Below, one piece after another: positions 23,522-30,580 of a stretch of DNA of 64,000 bases. A model generated the notes under the pieces. The model had not been told where the DNA came from, did no database searches, and worked only from the letters and a program-made list of their open reading frames with translations. A program made the position numbers and the translations under genes. The stretch covers positions 62,001-126,000 of the forward strand of contig CAYLXK010000011.1 of assembly GCA_964387685.1 (NCBI GenBank), read 5' to 3'. This stretch comes from Bryobacter sp964387685 (GTDB lineage Bacteria > Acidobacteriota > Terriglobia > Bryobacterales > Bryobacteraceae). Numbering within the stretch: position 1 is the stretch's first letter; the number at the start of each line of letters is the position of its first letter.

Positions 23522-26500
23522 TTAGGAATCCATTAGTTCGTCCAAGGCAACCCGTTCTTTGACGAAGACCTCAAATTGGTCCGCGGCGCGGATGTCCTGG
23601 AAGTTTACGAGCGAGACGCCGCACTCAAAGCCGGCTTTGACCTCGGAGGCGTCGTTTTTGAAGCGCTTCAATGCGTCGACCTTGCCCGTGTGCACCACGG
23701 CACCGTCGCGAAGCACTCGTACGAGAGAATCCCGGGTGATGACGCCCTCGGTAACATAGCAACCGGCGACGGTGCCGACCTTGGTAATGCGGAAGACTTC
23801 CCGGACTTCCACGCGGCCACGGAAGATCTCTTTGTAAACAGGGTCGAGCAGGCCGGCCATGGCCTTTTTCATCTCGTCGACCACCTCGTAGATGATGGTG
23901 TGGAGACGGATGTCGACGCGCTCGGCGTCGGCCGTTTGGCTCGCGTTGCGCTCGGGCCGCACGTTGAAGCCGATGATGATGGCGTTGGAGGCCGACGCAA
24001 GGAGCACGTCGGTTTCTGTGATGGCACCCACGCCGGTGCGCAGGACGGTGATGCGGACCTTGTCGTTGGATAGTTTTTGGAGCGTCTCGGCCAAGACCTC
24101 GGCCGAACCGCCCACGTCCGACTTAAGGATGAGATTGAGATCTTTGATCTCGCCGGCCTTGAGCTGCTCGTGCAACTGCTCGAGGTTGATCTTGGTGCGA
24201 GCCATGGCGAGTTCGCGGGCCTTGGATTCGCGGTAAAGAACGATTTGTTTCGCTTTGGCGGTGTCCGTGACTACCTGGAAGGCATCGCCTACTTCGGGCA
24301 GTTCCTCAAGACCCAGAACCTCGACCGGCGTCGAGGGTTCGGCCTCGCGGATGGGTGCGCCGCGGTCGTTGAACAAGGCGCGGACCTTACCAAAGACAGA
24401 ACCGCAGATAAAGTAGTCCTGGACGCGAAGCGTACCGTTGCGCACGAGTACCGTGGCGACGGGCCCGCGGCCGCGATCGAGTTGGGCTTCGAGCACGGTC
24501 GCAATGGCGGGGCGGGCCGGGTTGGCGCGCATCTTGGCCTCGTTTACGTCGGTGACGAGCAGGATGTTTTCCAGCAGCAAGTCGATGTTGGTACGCTGCT
24601 TGGCCGAGACGGGAACCATGACGGTATCGCCACCCCAATCCTCGGCGAGGATGCCGCGGTCGCTAAGCTGTTGCTTCACGCGATCCGGTTGGGCGCCGGG
24701 TTTGTCGATTTTGTTGATGGCGACGATGAGAGGAACCTGCGCGGCCTTGGCGTGGTCGATAGCCTCAAGAGTCTGCGGCATCACACCGTCGTCGGCGGAA
24801 ACGCAAAGAATGACGATATCGGTCACCTTGGCGCCACGGGCACGCATACGGGTGAAGGCTTCGTGGCCCGGGGTATCGATAAAGACAATCTTTCGCCCGT
24901 GATGTTCCACGGCGTATGCGCCAATGTGCTGGGTGATGCCGCCGGCTTCGCCGGAGGCTACATTGGCGCTGCGAATCGCGTCGAGCAAAGAAGTCTTGCC
25001 GTGATCGACGTGTCCCATGACGGTAACGACGGGCGCACGGCGAACGAGATTGGCGGAATCCTCGGCCATCTCGATGTCCCAGGAAGATTCTTCCTCGTAG
25101 CTCATCTGGGTGGCCTGAGACCCAAAGGCGGCAGCAAGTTCTTCGGCCAGCTTTACATCGAGAGGCTGATTAATGGTGGCGAAGATTTTCTTTTCGACCA
25201 GTTTCTTGATTAGGAGGTTGGTTCGAATGCCAAGCTTTTCGGACAGTTCCTTAACCGTAACGCCTTCGGAGAAGGTGATCTCCTTGTTGACGGCAAGGAC
25301 AATTTCTTCTTCCTTGCGGCGCTGGTTGCGGAGGAGTTTCCCCTCTTGTTCGAGTTCCTTCTCACGCTTGATCTGTTCTTTGCTCTTGGTAGGCTTGGTC
25401 GCGTGACGGCGGCCGGGTTCGGTCGTCGGCAGGACGGCGGCTTCGGGGCGGATGGGCGTGGGGGACGTGGGGTGTTTGCCGGTGCGAGGTCCACGCAGGC
25501 CACCGGGTCCGCCATATCCGCCGCCAGGTGCGCCAGGGGCGCCGGGGAAACCGGGCCCGCGGCTTTGTGGAAAGCCGGGCCGAGCGGATTGCGGTTGAGG
25601 CCGGCCGGGCATGGCGGGGCCGGGTGGGCGGAGAGGCGCTCCGGGGCGGGCCTGCCCAGGGCTCTGCTGCATGCGCGCCTGTGACTGGGCGATGCGCTCG
25701 GCAAGTTTAGGATCGGGTGGTACGGTGGGACGCGAAACGGGTGGCTTGGGAATCGGGCCACCTTGGAGGGAGGGACCCGAGGGCCCGGCCGGACGCATGG
25801 GTGTCGACTGCGGGGGCCTTTGCACAGGCGGAGCACCGGGTGTGATGCCGGCCCGATTGCCGGCGATTGGCTGGTTCGCCTGGGGTCGGGGCATGGGCAT
25901 GCCCGGCGCGGAAGTCCGCAGATTTGGCGGTGCGGGTAAAGGACCTTTGGGTGGGGATACGATCTGCCCCACGCGAGAGCCCGGGGCCGGGGAGCCTGGC
26001 GCAGTGGAGGCAGCACCGGGAACGACAACGGCGTTCGGCGCCATAGGAGAGGAAAAAGCGGCGGGCCGGGGCACAGTTGGGGCGGGTGCTTTAGGGAGAG
26101 AGGGAGCAGCTGGAAGTGGGGTGGGCAATGCCGGGGCTGGATGAGGCGACGCGGGTGCGGAGGACGGAGAAGGGGCTAGTCCTGGGGCAGCCGAAGCTAT
26201 AGACGGAACAGCGGATGGTGGAACAGCAGACCGTGGAACAGCAGACGGTGGAATAGCAGACGGTGGAACCGCAGACGGCGGAACAGCCGAAGCGGCGCCT
26301 GGTATGACGGCACCCGGGCGGGGCGGGGCGGCAGGTCCCGGAATTTGCGGACGAAGCGGAGTTCCGGGCTGGACCGGGGTCGCAGTTGGCGGTAGGGGGG
26401 TGGGGTTCTGCGCCGGGCTGGGATTCTGACCCGAAGAAGAGCTGAGCGGAGCAATGGGCCCCGTTGCAGGTCCGGTCGCGGGCCCCATCGAGGGGCGAAT

Positions 26501-27217
26501 GGGCAGGGCGGGCCCGGCGGGTTTACCCAACGGCAGAGCCGCAGCACCGCCGATCGGGGGGCGCAGCGGAAGAGCTGGGGAGGTCCGCCCTCCAAGGCCG
26601 AGAGGGGGCGTCAGTGGAGCGCGGAGTGGTTGACCAACACTAGGCTTAGGGGCGGCGGCGCTGGAAGCCTCTGGGATTGACTCTGCCGGGCTTGCTGGCG
26701 TCGCCGAGCCGGGCGTCGCCGAGACGGGTGCGGCAGGCGTGGGTGCGGAGCTAACCGAAGCAGCAGCAACTTGGATGGCGGCAACTTGGACGGCAGGCCG
26801 GCTGGCACCGACCCATTTATTGGCCGGCGCGGCAGGGTTGGCTCCGGGCGGTGGCGCGGTTTCAGTGGGAGCGACGTCAATGGAAGCATCCGGCCGGGAG
26901 ATCTCCGCTTCCTGACGAGCTTCGAGGACAGACGAGGTGGACATGGGCGTGTTCACGAAGGAGGAAGATTCAGGTTCCTGGTCGTCATCATTGTCGTAAT
27001 CGTGATCGTGCGCCGCGTAGTTCTCGCTGAGCTTGTGAGCAAGCTTGCCGCCGGACAAAACTGTACTTTCCAGGCGGGAGCGGACTTGGAGGGCGACATC
27101 TACCTCGATGGAGCTCGAGTGAGTTTTTTTCTCAGTGACGCCAAATTCCGGCAGGAGATCTAAGATGAGCTTTGGCTTTACTTCCAAATCACGGGCCAGC
27201 TCGTTGATACGAATCAT
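23522..27217 (-). CDS. infB: Translation initiation factor IF-2, extra-long N-terminus
   Basis: GTPase that places fMet-tRNA on the 30S subunit. The protein has 1231 residues against about 890 in E. coli. It begins with an IF2 N-terminal domain (MIRINELARDLEVKPKLILD). A Pro/Ala/Ser-rich region of about 500 residues follows, including pentapeptide repeats, then a second IF2_N-like segment (VTVKELSEKLGIRTNLLIKK). The G domain has VTVMGHVDHGKTSLLDAI, DTPGHEAFTRMRARG and AINKIDKPGAQ, and domains II-IV follow. The low-complexity region is likely disordered. It lies 154 bp downstream of nusA, with no ylxR gene in the gap, and 34 bp upstream of ylxP. Confidence 0.97.
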   Translation of the reverse strand: MIRINELARDLEVKPKLILDLLPEFGVTEKKTHSSSIEVDVALQVRSRLESTVLSGGKLAHKLSENYAAHDHDYDNDDDQEPESSSFVNTPMSTSSVLEARQEAEISRPDASIDVAPTETAPPPGANPAAPANKWVGASRPAVQVAAIQVAAASVSSAPTPAAPVSATPGSATPASPAESIPEASSAAAPKPSVGQPLRAPLTPPLGLGGRTSPALPLRPPIGGAAALPLGKPAGPALPIRPSMGPATGPATGPIAPLSSSSGQNPSPAQNPTPLPPTATPVQPGTPLRPQIPGPAAPPRPGAVIPGAASAVPPSAVPPSAIPPSAVPRSAVPPSAVPSIASAAPGLAPSPSSAPASPHPAPALPTPLPAAPSLPKAPAPTVPRPAAFSSPMAPNAVVVPGAASTAPGSPAPGSRVGQIVSPPKGPLPAPPNLRTSAPGMPMPRPQANQPIAGNRAGITPGAPPVQRPPQSTPMRPAGPSGPSLQGGPIPKPPVSRPTVPPDPKLAERIAQSQARMQQSPGQARPGAPLRPPGPAMPGRPQPQSARPGFPQSRGPGFPGAPGAPGGGYGGPGGLRGPRTGKHPTSPTPIRPEAAVLPTTEPGRRHATKPTKSKEQIKREKELEQEGKLLRNQRRKEEEIVLAVNKEITFSEGVTVKELSEKLGIRTNLLIKKLVEKKIFATINQPLDVKLAEELAAAFGSQATQMSYEEESSWDIEMAEDSANLVRRAPVVTVMGHVDHGKTSLLDAIRSANVASGEAGGITQHIGAYAVEHHGRKIVFIDTPGHEAFTRMRARGAKVTDIVILCVSADDGVMPQTLEAIDHAKAAQVPLIVAINKIDKPGAQPDRVKQQLSDRGILAEDWGGDTVMVPVSAKQRTNIDLLLENILLVTDVNEAKMRANPARPAIATVLEAQLDRGRGPVATVLVRNGTLRVQDYFICGSVFGKVRALFNDRGAPIREAEPSTPVEVLGLEELPEVGDAFQVVTDTAKAKQIVLYRESKARELAMARTKINLEQLHEQLKAGEIKDLNLILKSDVGGSAEVLAETLQKLSNDKVRITVLRTGVGAITETDVLLASASNAIIIGFNVRPERNASQTADAERVDIRLHTIIYEVVDEMKKAMAGLLDPVYKEIFRGRVEVREVFRITKVGTVAGCYVTEGVITRDSLVRVLRDGAVVHTGKVDALKRFKNDASEVKAGFECGVSLVNFQDIRAADQFEVFVKERVALDELMDS
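26205..26288 (-). repeat. 15-bp tandem repeat within infB encoding a Ser-Ala-Val-Pro-Pro type pentapeptide
   Basis: Five full 15-bp units start at 26205, 26220, 26235, 26250 and 26265, with a degenerate sixth. On the top strand they read GGAACAGCAGACGGT with one to four changes. Translated on the minus strand they give repeated A/S-V-P-P-S pentapeptides inside the disordered N-terminal region of IF-2. The copy number is a candidate for strain-to-strain variation by slippage. Confidence 0.85.
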
Positions 27218-27371
27218 AGATGGGACGCTAGGTCGAATTCCTCTCCTCTAAAAAGTTGCTATCGATGTTACCGACCGCGCCCCAGAGCACGCTCGGACAC
27301 CGTACAGGCAGGAGAACAACCTATTCATGGTAACAGACTCCCGCAAAGCTAAGAATGGGTTTGAGCGTGGC

Positions 27372-28880
27372 TTAAAGGGCTTGCTCGTTTTGCTTTTCCG
27401 GTTCCTTTTCGGGTTGCAGTTCCGGTGCCTCTTCCGGTTCGGGTTCCAGTCCCTTTTCGGGTTGCGGTTCTGGGACGAATCCTGGGGTTTCGGGGGCCGG
27501 TTCTATGGGTTGCAGGTCCGGTTCGGGCGACTCGGGTGAATCGGGATCGGGACCGGGATTCTGGGGCGCAGAATCTTCCGCAGCAGAATCTTCCGCAGCA
27601 GGCTCGGCTTGGGACTCAAACTGGGCGTAGTAGCCATTGATGGCGGTATAGAGCGTTTGGATAGAGGCCTCATCGATGCCGGGCACCTGCTCCAACTCTT
27701 CCGGCGTCAAGGAACCAAGGCCTTCCACGGTATTGACCTGGGCACCGGTCAAAGCTTCCAGCAGGACCTCGGGCAGACCGAAATCCGCGAGCACGGCGAT
27801 GGGAGTATAGGTCGGCAATATGCCATCGATTTGGTTAGCGACTTCCTGCCGCTTTTCTTCTTCGCTCTTGATATCAATCTTCCAACCCAAGAGCTTCGCG
27901 GCAAGGCGAACGTTTTGCCCGCGCTTACCAATGGCGAGGGAAAGCTGGCTATCGTCGACGACGACTTCCATATGCTTTTCTTCCGCGCTCAGGACGGTGA
28001 CGCGGGAGATCTTGGCGGGGCTAAGGGCGTGAGTGGCAAACTCGACGGGATTTTCCCGGTATTCGATGATGTCGATTTTTTCGCCGCGGAGTTCGCGGAT
28101 GATGCTCTGGACGCGCATGCCCTTCATGCCGACGCAGGCGCCGACGCAATCGACGTCACGGTCGCGGGAAAACACGGCGATTTTGGTGCGCTCACCGGCC
28201 TCGCGAGCACAGGCCTTGATAACAACGGTGTTGTCGTAGATTTCCGGGACCTCTTGTTCGAAGAGGCGCATGACGAGTTCCGGCGCGGCACGGGAAACGA
28301 TCACGCCGGCGTTTTTGCCGGTCTTTTCTACGGCCTTGATGACGCAACGGATGCGGTCGCCGACGGAGAAGCTTTCGAGTTTGGACTGCTCTTTGGCGAT
28401 GAGGCGGGCTTCGGTTTTGCCGAGATCGACCACGATGTCGCGGGTTTCGAGGCGTTTGACCAGACAGTTGACCAATTCGCCGGCGCGTCCGGAGAACTCG
28501 CCGAAGACGTTGTCGCGCTCGGCCTCGCGGACCTTCTGCAGGATGACTTGTTTGGCGATCTGGGCGGAGATACGGCCCAGCTGCTCCATGGGCAGCGGGA
28601 CGCGCAGGTCGTGGCCAATTTCGGGCGCGGGGATCTTGTTCTTCTTGGCTTCCTCAACGGTCCACTCATTGAGCGGGTCGGCGACGGTCTCAACGATCTT
28701 TTTGAGGGCGAAGACCTGGATGCCGTGTTTCTGATCGACTTCGGCGGCGAGTTCGCCGACATTCTTAAACTGCTTGCGGGCGGCAAGAATGACGGCGTCC
28801 TTGACGGCATCGAAGATGATTTGGGCTTCGATGCCTTTTTCCTTGGCCAGGAGTTCGATGGATTGATAGATAGTGCCCAA
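27372..28880 (-). CDS. nusA: Transcription termination/antitermination factor NusA
   Basis: RNA polymerase-binding factor of 502 residues. The N-terminal polymerase-binding domain (IYQSIELLAKEKGIEAQII), the S1 domain (VGDRIRCVIKAVEKTGKNAGVIVSRAAPELV) and KH domains (GACVGMKGMRVQSIIREL and LSLAIGKRGQNVRLAAKL) are clear. A helix-hairpin-helix-like segment (VEGLGSLTPEELEQVPGI) follows. The last 80 or so residues are a Pro/Glu-rich acidic tail with repeated PEPE/EPEP units, unlike the AR domains of enteric NusA. It lies 15 bp downstream of rimP, as in most bacteria. Confidence 0.96.
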   Translation of the reverse strand: MGTIYQSIELLAKEKGIEAQIIFDAVKDAVILAARKQFKNVGELAAEVDQKHGIQVFALKKIVETVADPLNEWTVEEAKKNKIPAPEIGHDLRVPLPMEQLGRISAQIAKQVILQKVREAERDNVFGEFSGRAGELVNCLVKRLETRDIVVDLGKTEARLIAKEQSKLESFSVGDRIRCVIKAVEKTGKNAGVIVSRAAPELVMRLFEQEVPEIYDNTVVIKACAREAGERTKIAVFSRDRDVDCVGACVGMKGMRVQSIIRELRGEKIDIIEYRENPVEFATHALSPAKISRVTVLSAEEKHMEVVVDDSQLSLAIGKRGQNVRLAAKLLGWKIDIKSEEEKRQEVANQIDGILPTYTPIAVLADFGLPEVLLEALTGAQVNTVEGLGSLTPEELEQVPGIDEASIQTLYTAINGYYAQFESQAEPAAEDSAAEDSAPQNPGPDPDSPESPEPDLQPIEPAPETPGFVPEPQPEKGLEPEPEEAPELQPEKEPEKQNEQAL

Positions 28881-28895
28881 AGTTTTCCCCTTGTA

Positions 28896-29363
28896 TTATT
28901 GCCACTCGTACTTCAAGTTGGCTTTTTCGATGTCCGAGAAGGCGATTTCGAGCAATTCGCCCTTTTCGATCTCGAGCGTGATCTTGGCCCCGTCAAAGGC
29001 CTTCAAGAGGCCGTCAAAGCGTTTGCGATTAGCGCGGGCTTCGCGGAGTTGCAATTTGATTTTTTGTCCAGTGAAGCGCTCATAGTCTCTCGGTTTGAGA
29101 AGCGGACGGTCGACGCCGGGGCTGGAAACTTCGAGAGTGTAGCCTTCCCCCGGAATGACATCCTCGACATCGAGAATGGTGCCGACCTGGTGGGAGACGT
29201 TTTCGCAATCTCCGTGCGTGACGCCGCCGGGTTTATCGATGAAGAGGCGAAGCACCCGATGACGGCCGCCGCCGAGGAGCTGCGCGTCGACCAATTCCAG
29301 GCCTTCGCTGTCGGTGACGCGTTCGGCAATCTGGCGGATTTGTTCGAGGACGGGGCCCTTCAT
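28896..29363 (-). CDS. rimP: Ribosome maturation factor RimP
   Basis: Small-subunit assembly factor of 155 residues: LEQIRQIAERVTDSEGLELVD, then VLRLFIDKPGGVTHGDCENVS, LEVSSPGVDRPLLKPRDYERF and the C-terminal SH3-like domain ending SDIEKANLKYEW. ATG 29363 gives the family N-terminus; an in-frame start at 29408 would place coding sequence across the terminator hairpin and is rejected. It heads the rimP-nusA-infB-ylxP operon. Confidence 0.93.
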   Translation of the reverse strand: MKGPVLEQIRQIAERVTDSEGLELVDAQLLGGGRHRVLRLFIDKPGGVTHGDCENVSHQVGTILDVEDVIPGEGYTLEVSSPGVDRPLLKPRDYERFTGQKIKLQLREARANRKRFDGLLKAFDGAKITLEIEKGELLEIAFSDIEKANLKYEWQ

Positions 29364-29385
29364 GGCGTTTTTTTGTCTAGACCAA

Positions 29386-29409
29386 TAAAAAAGTGGGCTT
29401 GCGCCCACT
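29386..29409 (-). terminator. Rho-independent terminator (or attenuator) upstream of rimP
   Basis: On the minus strand AGTGGGC (29409-29403) pairs with GCCCACT (29398-29392) around a GCAA tetraloop, followed by a run of six T (29391-29386). It sits between the 238-residue unknown gene and rimP, so it ends transcription from upstream. If the rimP promoter lies above it, it could act as an attenuator. A second hairpin (29431-29437 with 29443-29449) lies just upstream. Confidence 0.8.
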
Positions 29410-29474
29410 CATAGGTAAAAGAACTCTCAACCACAGTATACAACTGTGGGGCCCTAATGCCAAGCGGCAAGGGA

Positions 29475-30191
29475 TTAGGCGGCTTTGCCGCGGTTGTTGA
29501 GCTGGTAGTTGACGCGGAAGCCGGTTTTAGAGGCGAAGTTGGGCTCTTTCGAGACCTGGAAGTTCAACATGGCGCGGGAGAGGCGGCGATTTTCGTCGAT
29601 GCGCTGGGTGAGGGCGTCCGTTTTGAATTTTTCGATGGCCTTGACACCCAAGGTGCTGTCGACGGCCTTGAACCAGCAGAGGGCCTGGGGGAGTTCGTTT
29701 TGGAACTTTTTGAAGTCGCGAAGGATTTGGCGGATCGGAAGGGTGGGGGAAATTGTTTCTTTTTCGGGAAATTCGAACTTGGTTTGGAGGTAACGATTTT
29801 CCTCGGAAAGACGGAAATCTTTTAGAGCTCGCTCAAATGACCGTTCGTAATGGCGGCGGTATTTGTGGTAACGCTCGAAGGCGGACTGGAGTTCCTCACT
29901 GGCGGGATCGCGGAGGGAGGCGGCAAGGGCGAGGTTTTCGGCAATCTGGCAGAGGTGGGTGCGCCAGGCTGAGTTGACGATGCGGTCCAAGCAAAGCTCC
30001 TCGAATTCATTGACTGGATTGAGGTTAGAGCGGATTTCGGACTTGAGGCGATCGAAGGAAGCCTGCTCGTCATCGGTGAGTTGCAGCTTTTCGGCGGTGA
30101 GGCCGTGGGTACGGGCGTTTTGGGAGGAGCGGGCTTTGCCTTGGGAGGTGGTGGGGCCGGTCACAGGAAAAATTTTGGCATTATTTCGCAA
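29475..30191 (-). CDS. Conserved hypothetical protein of the GKARSSxNAxxHGLTA type
   Basis: A 238-residue protein whose N-terminus TGPTTSQGKARSSQNARTHGLTA is the hallmark of an uncharacterised family, present in many paralogous copies in Acidobacteria and Planctomycetes. The rest is predominantly helical and charged (YHKYRRHYERSFERALKDFRLSEE, shown here only to describe its character). I know no assigned function. The frame opens at TTG 30191; the true start is uncertain. The upstream sequence (30170-30230) is markedly AT-rich against its surroundings, including TTGACA on the minus strand at 30201-30196. It is followed by a terminator before rimP. Confidence 0.65.
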   Translation of the reverse strand: MRNNAKIFPVTGPTTSQGKARSSQNARTHGLTAEKLQLTDDEQASFDRLKSEIRSNLNPVNEFEELCLDRIVNSAWRTHLCQIAENLALAASLRDPASEELQSAFERYHKYRRHYERSFERALKDFRLSEENRYLQTKFEFPEKETISPTLPIRQILRDFKKFQNELPQALCWFKAVDSTLGVKAIEKFKTDALTQRIDENRRLSRAMLNFQVSKEPNFASKTGFRVNYQLNNRGKAA

Positions 30192-30197
30192 TATTTG

Positions 30198-30542
30198 TCA
30201 AATTATTTTTGAATTAATCACTTCGCGGACGGTGGTGCGTTGCCAGCCAAGTTCGCGTTGGGCCAGTTTGAAGCAGTGACGGCAGACCCAGATGTAGATT
30301 CGTGATTTTTTTTCGGCGTAGAAAGCGTGGGAATAGCAGCCACGTTCCGCGAATGCGGATTTCCATTCGGGACACGTTTCGCGATGATTGCAGATGCAGG
30401 CATAGCAGAAGCGGCAATGGTCATGATCCCAGTCGGGATTGGGAGAGATCCAACGGGTCCAGGTAAATACCGCGTTTTTCCAGCGAGGGCCATCGAGGCG
30501 GTGGTGGTCATCGAGTGTATCGAGCCTTGGCAGAATGGCCAT
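30198..30542 (-). CDS. Cysteine-rich hypothetical protein, probable zinc binder
   Basis: A 114-residue protein with W..NPDWDHDHCRFCYACI in its middle and VCRHCFKLAQRELGW near its end. Two CxxC pairs and several His residues suggest a zinc-ribbon-like site. The arrangement DHDHC-x-F-C and later W-x-C-x-x-CF is seen in an uncharacterised bacterial family; no function is known to me. Two other frames are open across this stretch but lack such a motif pattern. It lies 6 bp upstream of the GKARSS-type gene on the same strand, so the two may be expressed together. Confidence 0.5.
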   Translation of the reverse strand: MAILPRLDTLDDHHRLDGPRWKNAVFTWTRWISPNPDWDHDHCRFCYACICNHRETCPEWKSAFAERGCYSHAFYAEKKSRIYIWVCRHCFKLAQRELGWQRTTVREVINSKII

Positions 30543-30580
30543 ACAGGGAATTTTGGCGGCTGGCGGAGCAAGAGCCGGCT

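Noticed and set aside
26205..26288. CRISPR-like direct repeats
   Set aside because: The 15-bp units are contiguous without spacers and keep the infB reading frame, so they are coding repeats.
27609..29414. 601-codon plus-strand frame across nusA and rimP
   Set aside because: Antisense of two well-defined genes; Asp/Gly/Leu/Phe-rich translation typical of reverse reading.
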